Assembly (NCBI GenBank): GCA_903917565.1
Contig: CAIXBB010000006.1
Coordinates: 1 to 32,036 of the forward strand
DNA length: 32,036 nt
Origin: an uncultured cyanobacterium
GTDB taxonomy: Bacteria; Cyanobacteriota; Cyanobacteriia; PCC-6307; Cyanobiaceae
Direction: 5' to 3'
Notes under the pieces: generated by a model
What the model was told of the DNA's origin: nothing
The model's database searches: none
The model's input: the letters and a program-made list of their open reading frames with translations, nothing else
Program-made: the position numbers and the translations under genes
Part shown: positions 18,013-24,576 of the stretch, piece after piece
Layout: every line of letters begins with the position of its first letter
Position numbering within the stretch: the first letter of the stretch is position 1

Positions 18013-18417
18013 CACGACCCGCGGACAGGATCCGTGAGGGAATTTTTCAGAAAAGGCGTGTCGAAACGCAAAAATAGTTTTAAACTGTTGGTAACGACCA
18101 CTACCTCGCAGTCCTCGGACGGGCGGAAAGTTGCAGTCGTAACAGCCAGTGTTGCGCTTCGTTCGCATCCAAGGCTACAGCAGAGGCAGCTGCGTACCGC
18201 CTCTGTCCCGGCCACCACCCCCCAGGGGTTCCGGCCGGCGTTACCGACGGTGATTCTCTCCGACCCGCTTCAGGTCGACAGTCGTGTGGACGTGGACCCG
18301 CCACCTCTTGAGGGTGGCGGGTCCGCCATGGCGCTCGTCGTCGGCACCTGCCGACCCTCGCTCGTCTGCAGCCCCCCCAACTCCACCTTTCGGTCTCCCT
18401 TCACCGGGATCCATGCC
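18013..18417. other. 405-bp intergenic region between divergent kinase and DUF3155 genes
   Basis: This gap is long for this compact genome. It holds an AT-rich patch (18071-18086) with the inverted repeat AGTTT-t-AAACT, a plausible promoter area for one or both divergent genes. It also holds a strong GC hairpin at 18296-18322 in what would be the leader of the DUF3155 gene. An in-frame ATG at 18328 could extend that protein by 30 residues but shows no family similarity. No convincing RNA gene was found. Confidence 0.5.
18296..18322 (+). promoter_or_regulatory. Strong hairpin in the leader of the DUF3155 gene
   Basis: The sequence ACCCGCCACC is followed after seven bases by GGTGGCGGGT, giving ten perfect base pairs plus a possible closing U-G pair around a short loop. 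It ends 95 nt upstream of the DUF3155 ATG. No T run follows, so it does not look like a simple intrinsic terminator. A leader structure, RNA-processing site or attenuator is possible. What is seen is only the perfect stem. Confidence 0.4.
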
Positions 18418-18789
18418 ATGTCCAAGAAGCGCAAGCGGATCAGTCGCCGTCGTCTCGCCGGTCAGAGGGTTCTCGCCCATGTCCCGACGTTCAACCTCGA
18501 AACCGGCGCCCACAAACCGGTCACGGCGGCGCGCCGCTACATCGCCGAAACGGAGCTGATGGCTCCGGCGATCCTCAACGTGCGTCGCAACGAGCACACC
18601 ACCGACCGCTTCTTCTGGGGGGAGAAAGGTCTGTTCAGCGCCCAGTACGCCGAAGAGAACCACTTCCTGTTCCCGTCCCTGCGCCTGATCGTCGACAGCA
18701 TCGGCGAGGAGGTCCTGTTCGAAGGCCTCGAAGCCCTCGCGTCCGACGACTGGGAGGAGATGGAGGAGTACGAGTACGCCTTCGTCTGA
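18418..18789 (+). CDS. DUF3155 domain protein (cyanobacterial)
   Basis: This 123-residue protein is of a family found in cyanobacteria. It has a very basic start SKKRKRISRRRLAGQRVL, a central VTAARRYIAETELMAPAILNV block, then RNEHTTDRFFWGEKGLF and YAEENHFLFPSLR, which are the characteristic family segments. An acidic tail EEMEEYEYAFV follows. Function is unknown; the basic head and acidic tail might suggest nucleic-acid contact, but that is inference. ATG 18418 was chosen because family similarity starts there. The frame continues upstream to 18034. A strong palindromic structure lies just after the stop. Confidence 0.85.
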   Translation: MSKKRKRISRRRLAGQRVLAHVPTFNLETGAHKPVTAARRYIAETELMAPAILNVRRNEHTTDRFFWGEKGLFSAQYAEENHFLFPSLRLIVDSIGEEVLFEGLEALASDDWEEMEEYEYAFV

Positions 18790-18795
18790 TTTCGC

Positions 18796-18829
18796 CGGCT
18801 GGCGGAGGGCTCAGCCCCGCCGCCAGCCG
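18796..18829. terminator. Hairpin between convergent genes, candidate bidirectional terminator
   Basis: CGGCTGGCGG (18796-18805) pairs perfectly with CCGCCAGCCG (18820-18829). Inside it GGGCT (18807-18811) pairs with AGCCC (18813-18817), so almost the whole element folds into one long stem. It sits directly after the DUF3155 stop and covers the stop region of the opposing hydrolase gene. A clear T tract is missing on either side, so the terminator role is inferred from position and stability. Confidence 0.45.
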
Positions 18830-19488
18830 CTGAACAGAAAGTCCCCCATGGTGCCGATCAGGTCGGGATCGATGCAATGGCCGCCTGGGAAGGCGATCCT
18901 GTGCACCGATATCCCGGCCTCCCCCAGGGAGCGCTCCAGCGCCAGGCTCGCCGCGAAGGGCACCACCGGATCCTGCTCCCCATGGGTGAGCAGGATTTTC
19001 GTCTGGGCAGGCCTGGGTTGCCAGTCAGGGTGGGGGTAGCCGCTGCAGGCGATCAGCCCCGCCAGGGCGAGCGGATCGCAGGCGTCTGATCCGCCGCCGG
19101 TGGCCACGTCGATGGCCATGGCGGCCCCCTGGGAGAAGCCCAGCAGGCTGGTGCGCTCAAGGGGCACCGTGGTGCCCAGGGCCAGCAGTCGCCGCCGCAG
19201 GTTGCGGCGGGCCTGGGGCAGCTGGGGCCACTCGGGTTGCTGCAGGTCGTACCACTGGCGGCCAAGGCCGCCGGGGTGGGGCAGGGGCGCCCGCAGGGCC
19301 ACCACGCTCAGGTTGAGGCTGGCGGGGTCGGCGCCGAGCAGCTCCGTGCCCAGATCGAGCAGGTCATCGGCATCGGCGCCCCAGCCATGCAGCAGCACGA
19401 GGCGGTGCTCGGCCTGGGCCGGACCGGCCCAGAGGGCGGTGCTGTCGTCTTCGTTCAGCTGGGCTTCGGTGGAGGGATCGGTGGGCAC
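18811..19488 (-). CDS. Alpha/beta hydrolase, phospholipase/carboxylesterase type
   Basis: This 225-residue serine hydrolase is of the carboxylesterase/phospholipase (YpfH-like) family. LLHGWGAD near residue 33 gives the oxyanion-hole HGxG region. The nucleophile Ser119 lies in LLGFSQGAAMA, Asp173 in HGEQDPVVP and His204 in FPGGHCID, completing the triad. The chain is soluble with no signal peptide. The substrate is unknown. The ATG at 19488 gives about 28 residues before the hydrolase core. It is divergent from purH, with 56 bp between the starts. Confidence 0.88.
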   Translation of the reverse strand: MPTDPSTEAQLNEDDSTALWAGPAQAEHRLVLLHGWGADADDLLDLGTELLGADPASLNLSVVALRAPLPHPGGLGRQWYDLQQPEWPQLPQARRNLRRRLLALGTTVPLERTSLLGFSQGAAMAIDVATGGGSDACDPLALAGLIACSGYPHPDWQPRPAQTKILLTHGEQDPVVPFAASLALERSLGEAGISVHRIAFPGGHCIDPDLIGTMGDFLFSGWRRG

Positions 19489-19544
19489 GGTGGCGTTCGG
19501 CTGTTGCTGCGTAGGTTGGCTCCTCCCCTGCCCTTGCCGCCGTC

Positions 19545-21107
19545 ATGGCTCCCACGGCCCTTCTGAGCGTGTCCGACAAGCGGGGCCTGGTGCCGCTGGC
19601 GGAGGGGTTGCTGGCCCAGGGCTACGCGCTGCTCTCCAGCGGCGGCACCGCTGCGGCCCTCACGGCCGCCGGCCTGCCTGTCACGAAGGTGGCGGAGCAC
19701 ACCGGAGCCCCGGAGATCCTGGGCGGACGGGTCAAGACCCTCCATCCCCGCGTCCATGGCGGCATCCTGGCCCGCCGCGACGACCCCGCCCACCGGGCCG
19801 ACCTGGAGGCCCAGGCGATCGTCCCGATCGATGTGGTGGTGGTCAATCTCTATCCCTTCCGCTCCACCGTGGCGGATCCCGGCGTCAGCTGGGATACCGC
19901 CATCGAGACCATCGACATCGGCGGACCGGCCATGGTGCGCGCCGCCGCCAAGAACCACGCCGACGTGGTGGTGCTCACCGATCCCGACCAGTACCCAGGC
20001 TTCCTGGCCTCCCTGGCGGCCGGCCAGGTCGATGGGGCCCTGCGGCGCCGTCTGGCCCTGGCCGCCTTCGCCCACACCGCCGCCTACGACGCCGCCATCG
20101 CGGGCTGGATCGATGGTCGCCTGGCTGCTGAGCAGGCTGCTACCGGAGAGGCGGAGCAGCCCCTGCGGCTGGAGCTGCCCCTGCGGCAGGTGCTTCGCTA
20201 CGGCGAGAACCCCCACCAGAGCGCCCGCTGGTTCGGGGAGGCCAGCTTGGGCTGGGGGGCGGCCCGCCAGCTCCAGGGGAAGGAGCTCAGCTACAACAAC
20301 CTGATTGACCTGGAAGCGGCCCTCACCACGGTGGCGGCGTTCGGGTACGGCCCCGGGGCCGAGCCGGCGGCGGTGGTGATCAAGCACACCAACCCCTGCG
20401 GCGTCGCCCTCGGCAGCGACACTGCCGACGCCCTGCTGCGGGCGCTGGATGCCGATCGGGTCTCGGCCTTCGGGGGCATCGTCGCCCTGAATGGGGTGGT
20501 GGGTCTGGCGGCCGCCGAGCACCTGGCAGGACTGTTCCTGGAATGTGTCGTGGCACCGTCCTTCTCGGGGGAGGCCCGCCAGCGGCTGGCGGCGAAGGCC
20601 AATCTGCGGCTGCTGGAGCTCGACGCCAGGGCCGTGGCGGAGGCCTCCGGGCGCCTGCAACTGCGCAGTGTGCTGGGGGGCGTGCTGGCCCAGCAGGCGG
20701 ATGATGGCCTCGCCGACTCCGATGGCTGGCAGGTGGCGAGCGAGCGCCAGCCCAGTGCGTCGGAATGGCGGGATCTGCGCTTCGCCTGGCAGGTGGTGCG
20801 CCACGTGCGCTCCAACGCCATCCTGGTGGCCCAGGGCGGCCGCACCCTCGGGGTCGGGGCCGGCCAGATGAACCGGGTGGGTTCGGCCCGGCTGGCCCTG
20901 GAGGCCGCCGGCGACGCCGCCCGGGGGGCGGTCCTGGCCAGCGACGGCTTCTTCCCCTTCGATGACACCGTGCTGCTGGCGGCACGGCACGGCATCACCG
21001 CGGTGATTCAGCCAGGGGGCAGCAAGCGCGACCCGGATTCGATCGCCGCCTGCAAGGCCAACGGCATGGCGATGGTGATCACCGGTCGTCGTCACTTTCT
21101 TCACTGA
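19545..21107 (+). CDS. purH: Bifunctional AICAR transformylase/IMP cyclohydrolase
   Basis: This 520-residue enzyme performs the last two steps of de novo purine synthesis: formylation of AICAR and closure to IMP. The N-terminal cyclohydrolase domain starts ALLSVSDKRGLVPLA and contains LSSGGTAAAL, GGRVKTLHPRVHGGIL and IDVVVVNLYPF. The C-terminal transformylase domain has LRYGENPHQSA, GKELSYNNLIDLEAA, IKHTNPCGVA, RSNAILV and a final TGRRHFLH, a typical PurH terminus. Length and motifs are complete. Confidence 0.97.
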   Translation: MAPTALLSVSDKRGLVPLAEGLLAQGYALLSSGGTAAALTAAGLPVTKVAEHTGAPEILGGRVKTLHPRVHGGILARRDDPAHRADLEAQAIVPIDVVVVNLYPFRSTVADPGVSWDTAIETIDIGGPAMVRAAAKNHADVVVLTDPDQYPGFLASLAAGQVDGALRRRLALAAFAHTAAYDAAIAGWIDGRLAAEQAATGEAEQPLRLELPLRQVLRYGENPHQSARWFGEASLGWGAARQLQGKELSYNNLIDLEAALTTVAAFGYGPGAEPAAVVIKHTNPCGVALGSDTADALLRALDADRVSAFGGIVALNGVVGLAAAEHLAGLFLECVVAPSFSGEARQRLAAKANLRLLELDARAVAEASGRLQLRSVLGGVLAQQADDGLADSDGWQVASERQPSASEWRDLRFAWQVVRHVRSNAILVAQGGRTLGVGAGQMNRVGSARLALEAAGDAARGAVLASDGFFPFDDTVLLAARHGITAVIQPGGSKRDPDSIAACKANGMAMVITGRRHFLH

Positions 21108-21174
21108 GGCTGCCGAAAGTTGTAACTTCGTTGGACCCGCAGCCGGCCCTGGCCCGGTGGAGTTCCCACGCGTC

Positions 21175-21651
21175 ATGTTCGCCGCCCTTCCCGGTTCCCT
21201 CGCCTTTGGCCTCAACTTCGTGCATCCCCTGCTGATGTGGGCGCTGCTGGGCCTGTCGGGCTACGCGATGTTCCTGGGCATCAAGGCCAAGAAGACCCGC
21301 ACGGCCGCCCCCGAGGACCGCAAGGAACTGGTCAAGGGGCAGTTCGCCAAACGCCATTACCTCTTCGGCAGCCTCGTGCTGGGGGTGCTGGTGCTCGGCT
21401 GCGTCGGTGGCATGGCCGTCACTTACATCAACAACGGCAAGCTGTTCGTCGGTCCGCACCTGCTGGTGGGGCTGGGAATGGCCGCCCTGATCGCCATGGC
21501 CGCGGCCCTGTCGCCCCTGATGCAGGCCGGCAACCTGATCGCCCGCAAGGTCCACGTGGGCCTCAACATGACCCTGATGACCCTGTTCCTCTGGCAGGCC
21601 GTCAGCGGCATGCAGATCGTCAACAAGATCCTCACCGCTCCGGCCGCCTGA
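21175..21651 (+). CDS. DUF4079 membrane protein (cyanobacterial)
   Basis: This 158-residue integral membrane protein has about four hydrophobic segments: GLNFVHPLLMWALLGLSGYAM, FGSLVLGVLVLGCVGGMA, VGLGMAALIAMAAAL and VGLNMTLMTLFLWQAVSG. The pattern, with conserved His residues near membrane faces (FVHPL, GPHLL, KVHVGLN), fits DUF4079 proteins of cyanobacteria and plastids, whose function is not established. The histidines recall b-type haem sites, but this is only a suggestion. ATG 21175 was preferred because GGTGGAG lies about 12 bases upstream; an in-frame GTG at 21157 would add six residues. Confidence 0.8.
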   Translation: MFAALPGSLAFGLNFVHPLLMWALLGLSGYAMFLGIKAKKTRTAAPEDRKELVKGQFAKRHYLFGSLVLGVLVLGCVGGMAVTYINNGKLFVGPHLLVGLGMAALIAMAAALSPLMQAGNLIARKVHVGLNMTLMTLFLWQAVSGMQIVNKILTAPAA

Positions 21652-21690
21652 GGGGCCTGAGGCCCGGGAGCTGGTGGAAGGTTCAGGCCT

Positions 21691-22368
21691 TCAGAACTGG
21701 GCCCGGCGCCGCGGAGGGCAGGGGATGCCATGGCTGGCGTGGAAATCCTCCTGCACCTTCCAGGTGAGCCGCCGGGAGATCTGACGCACGATCTGTCGCA
21801 GCAGGTGGTCCCCGCTGCTCTGGACCAGGTGATCGGGGAGGATGGTGAGCATGCCAGGCAGGCGCAGCCACACGGCCAGATCGAGCTGCCAGCGCACCAG
21901 GGTGTGCAGCATGACGCCATCCACCTCCTCGGAGGACACCTCGGCACCGCTGGCCTCATCGAGGCGCAGCGAGGCAGCGAACTCGACGTCGTAGAGCCCG
22001 CTCAGGGCCTCATCCACCTCGGGCAGCGGCACGGTGAGGATGCGGTAGACCCCGGCGGCCTGGGGGAGCAGTTCGAGGCCGATCGTCGGTTCGACCTCGA
22101 AGCCGAAGTTGCCGAACCGGCCGAGGGTGAGCACGTAGCCCTGGCTGCCGATCGGTTCGACCGTCATGGGGGCGGCGCAGCGGCGGAACCAGCCTTCGTG
22201 GCGGTCGAGGTAGGCGCCCACCACGGCGGCCGGAGCCCGCATCTCCATCAGATCGGCGAAGGCGCTGGCGTAGCGACGCACGGAAGGGTCGGACCTTTCC
22301 CGAAGGGGTTCGCACTTGGGGGCCCCTGGATCGTCGGGAGCCTGGTGCAGGGAGGAACCTGCCGCCAT
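21691..22368 (-). CDS. DUF1997 family protein (cyanobacterial)
   Basis: This 225-residue soluble protein matches the DUF1997 family of cyanobacteria and plants. Recognisable blocks are YLDRHEGWFRRCAAPM, YVLTLGRFGNFGFEVEPTIGLEL, YRILTVPLPEVD and LVRWQLDLAVWLRLPGMLTILP, followed by QISRRLTWKVQEDFHA. The pattern resembles START/SRPBCC-like lipid-binding folds, but no function is established. It faces DUF4079 tail to tail with a 39-bp gap, and ispH lies 155 bp upstream on the same strand. Confidence 0.82.
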   Translation of the reverse strand: MAAGSSLHQAPDDPGAPKCEPLRERSDPSVRRYASAFADLMEMRAPAAVVGAYLDRHEGWFRRCAAPMTVEPIGSQGYVLTLGRFGNFGFEVEPTIGLELLPQAAGVYRILTVPLPEVDEALSGLYDVEFAASLRLDEASGAEVSSEEVDGVMLHTLVRWQLDLAVWLRLPGMLTILPDHLVQSSGDHLLRQIVRQISRRLTWKVQEDFHASHGIPCPPRRRAQF

Positions 22369-22523
22369 CGTGATCTGGGGCGTGCGGTGGGTCAGAGGGG
22401 AGCTGCGGGAAAGGACCGAGATTGCGCTCTCCCCGGCGGCCCATGGGGAGGAAGAAATCCTTGGATGAATCTAAAGCCACCCGATCGGCCGCCGCTCTGG
22501 GCGGGGTCATCCGGGCTGGTGGC

Positions 22524-23738
22524 TCACTCCTCGCTGAGGCCCACCAGGCGCTCGATCACGTCCTCCACCACCCGGTCGGGGGTGGAGGCGCCGGAGGTGA
22601 GGCCCACCCGGACCGGCCCCGCCGGTAGAAAGGGCTCCACGGTCTCAAGGGCGCCCCCCAGGGGCTTGTGCTCGATGCGGTTGCCCGGACCGATGCGCTC
22701 GGGGGTGTCGATGTGGAAGGAGCGGATGCCGCGGCTGACGGCGATCTCCTGCAGGTGGGTGGTGTTGGAGGAGTTGTAACCGCCGATGACCACCATCAGG
22801 TCGAGGGGCTCGTCCACCAGGGCGAACATGGCGTCCTGGCGTTCCTGGGTGGCATCGCAGATGGTGTTGAAGGCGAGGAAGTGCTCGTCGAGTTCGGTGG
22901 GGCCGAAGCGCTGCAGCATGGTGCGCTCGAAGAGGCGGCCGATCTCCTCGGTTTCGCTCTTGAGCATGGTGGTCTGGTTGGCGACGCCCACCCGCACCAG
23001 GTCCCGGTCCGGATCGAAGCCCGGGGAACAGGCCTTGGAGAAATGGGTCATGAAGGCCTGCCGATCGACGGCTCCATGGCCCCGCTCCAGAATGAAGTCG
23101 CTGACCATGCGGGCTTCGGCCAGATCGAGCACCACCAGATAGGTGCCGGCGAAGGAGCTGGTGGCGAGCGTCTCCTCGTGCTTCACCTTGCCGTGGATGA
23201 TCGAGGTGAAGGCATGCTTCTTGTGCTTCTCCACGGTGTTCCACACCTTCGACACCCAGGGGCAGGTGGTGTCGACGATGTGGCAGCCCCGTTCGTTGAG
23301 CAGCTGCATCTCCTGCACGGTGGCGCCGAAGGCAGGCAGGATCACCACATCACCGGTGCCCACCTCGGAGAAGTCCTTGACGTCGTCATCGACTGGGATG
23401 AAACGGACGTCCATCTGGCGCAGATGGGCGTTGACCGAAGGGTTGTGGATGATCTCGTTGGTGATCCAGATGCGTTCGCTGGGGTAGTGACGGCGGGTTT
23501 CGTAGGCCATCGCCACGGCCCGCTCCACCCCCCAGCAGAAGCCGAAGGCCTCGGCCAGGCGGATCTGCAACCTCCCGCGCTGCAGCAGGTGTCCACTCTC
23601 CCGCAGGCTGGCGATCAGATTGCTCTGGTAGGCCTGCTCGAGGCTGTCAGCCACCTCTTCGCCCAGGCCGAAGCCGCGGCGGTTGTAACGCTCCGAATGA
23701 TGGAGGGAGCGCTTGAAGGCACGGGTGTCCACAGGCAT
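22524..23738 (-). CDS. ispH: 4-hydroxy-3-methylbut-2-enyl diphosphate reductase
   Basis: This 404-residue Fe-S enzyme makes isopentenyl and dimethylallyl diphosphate in the last step of the MEP pathway. The cluster cysteines are visible as [11 protein letters not shown] (Cys68), DTTCPWV (Cys159) and NTICDAT (Cys294). [12 protein letters not shown] and [12 protein letters not shown] are also typical. The N-terminal extension of about 60 residues before the first Cys is the long cyanobacterial/plastid form. ATG 23738 gives [19 protein letters not shown], the normal start. The pathway provides the isoprenoid units for the hopanoids made by the neighbouring island, although the two are probably not co-regulated. 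Confidence 0.96.
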   Translation of the reverse strand: MPVDTRAFKRSLHHSERYNRRGFGLGEEVADSLEQAYQSNLIASLRESGHLLQRGRLQIRLAEAFGFCWGVERAVAMAYETRRHYPSERIWITNEIIHNPSVNAHLRQMDVRFIPVDDDVKDFSEVGTGDVVILPAFGATVQEMQLLNERGCHIVDTTCPWVSKVWNTVEKHKKHAFTSIIHGKVKHEETLATSSFAGTYLVVLDLAEARMVSDFILERGHGAVDRQAFMTHFSKACSPGFDPDRDLVRVGVANQTTMLKSETEEIGRLFERTMLQRFGPTELDEHFLAFNTICDATQERQDAMFALVDEPLDLMVVIGGYNSSNTTHLQEIAVSRGIRSFHIDTPERIGPGNRIEHKPLGGALETVEPFLPAGPVRVGLTSGASTPDRVVEDVIERLVGLSEE

Positions 23739-24127
23739 GGTCCGAGTGCGTCGACTCTATGGGGGGTGCCGACAGGGCGGGCGAAAATGAACCGCGGCAG
23801 GAGCCGCAGCACGGCGGGGGGGGGGGAGGCCCGCGGTCAGGTCGAGGATGCCACCAGGGCCGCGGGCCACCAAAATGTGCTCGCTGAACAGGAGATCGTC
23901 GATCTCCTCCCTTTGAGGGCATGGTCCGGCCTCTCTCCATGGCAGGAGGACTCCCTGGGGTGTACGCCCCCTGGCGAACTGCGTCGGGGCTGCGTCCTTC
24001 CCCATGGAGGCGAAGGAGGATGTCCAGAACTGACGCCCTCGGCCCAGTCGACTGGGCCTCCTGGAAACCCTCTGTCATCCATCGTCTGGTTGCCCAGGGA
24101 GTCGAAGGCCCTACGCGAAGCGGATAC
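23739..24127. other. Non-coding stretch with G tract and 18-bp palindrome
   Basis: No credible gene was found. The region includes a run of eleven G (23816-23826), the inverted repeat GAGATC-gtc-GATCTC (23900-23914), and a perfect 18-bp palindrome GGCCCAGTCGACTGGGCC (24041-24058). Open frames on both strands read as low-complexity, arginine/proline/serine-rich sequence without family similarity. The part nearest 24128 may be further decayed IS sequence, but no transposase segment could be recognised in it. Confidence 0.5.
24041..24058. repeat. Perfect 18-bp palindrome
   Basis: GGCCCAGTCGACTGGGCC is its own reverse complement over all 18 bases. It lies in a non-coding stretch between ispH and the IS remnant. 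No T run follows. It could be a protein-binding dyad, a recombination site, or chance in GC-rich DNA. Confidence 0.6.
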
Positions 24128-24333
24128 TCAGCCCGGACCGACACCTGGGAGCCATCGGCGCACCTTGCAAGCGTTGCCCCCGAGTCGCTTCTGCAGAACC
24201 AGTTCGGCTTTGCGGAGCCTGCGGAGGAACTGTTCGGGGGGTGACGCCAGCGTTTCACAGGGGTTCCCCTGGCCAGGTCTGGCAGGAAGGGAAGCGTTCC
24301 GAAGAAGCTGATCAGGTACCTGGATTCACGCCA
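24128..24333 (-). pseudogene. Decayed IS3-family element: terminal region and frameshifted orfA
   Basis: Read on the minus strand, this segment aligns without gaps to the IS end at 31897-31971. TGGCGTG begins both copies, and CTTCCCT, GCCAGAC and TGGCCAGG recur at the same offsets. By hand about 52 of 75 positions agree. OrfA then starts with GTG at 24258, exactly 75 nt from the tip as in the right copy, reading VKRWRH. After that one base is missing in a C run (complement 24236-24241). In the shifted frame it continues PEQFLRRLRKAELVL, matching PEQIIRKLRSAEQLL of the right copy, and ends at TGA 24130-24128. The rest of the element is unrecognisable. This is a clear remnant lying in inverted orientation to the right copy. 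Confidence 0.8.
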
Positions 24334-24576
24334 GGGCTCCAATAGGATGCCCAATAAACCAATGGTGCAGGCTTAAAGGATGATGTTTAAATTGGATGAT
24401 GTTTGGATTGAACGGGTCAAAACAATCCGATCAGCCCTCCCTGCAGATCGGGTCGCGCAGAAGACCTCTGACCGACCAAGGGGAAGCTGTGAAGATTCAG
24501 GCGCTTGAGGAAGGGAGAAATCTTATCTATCAGGCAGCAAAAACGTGGTTCTCGACAGCGCCGGAAACCCATCAAT
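24334..24576. other. Upstream region of the ABC transporter, with direct repeat
   Basis: This 243-bp stretch starts the low-GC island. It contains two exact copies of GGATGATGTTT at 24378-24388 and 24394-24404, 16 bp apart, in an AT-rich patch that probably holds the promoter. No clear -35/-10 pair could be fixed. A short open reading frame (24380-24508) overlaps it. Confidence 0.45.
24380..24508 (+). CDS. Possible 42-residue small ORF upstream of the exporter
   Basis: ATG-ATG at 24380/24383 is preceded by AAAGG and opens a 42-codon frame, MMFKLDDVWIERVKTIRSAL and onwards, ending at TGA 24506-24508, 69 bp before the transporter ATG. The peptide is not hydrophobic at its start and contains a single Cys near its end. 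It would be of interest because the adjacent exporter belongs to a family that secretes small peptides. However, there is no second line of evidence such as a modification enzyme, the ribosome-binding spacing is poor, and a chance frame is quite possible. Confidence 0.22.
   Translation: MMFKLDDVWIERVKTIRSALPADRVAQKTSDRPRGSCEDSGA

Noticed and set aside
21653-21665. GGGCC-TGA-GGCCC hairpin after the DUF4079 gene
   Set aside because: Five pairs with a three-base loop are expected often in DNA this rich in G and C.
22668-24311. A 547-codon open frame on the plus strand over ispH
   Set aside because: It is the antisense shadow of ispH continuing into non-coding DNA; no motif is seen.
23647-24354. 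A 235-codon minus-strand frame in the ispH-transporter gap
   Set aside because: The translation is Pro/Arg/Ser-rich without domain likeness, and it crosses both the ispH 5' end and the frameshifted IS remnant.
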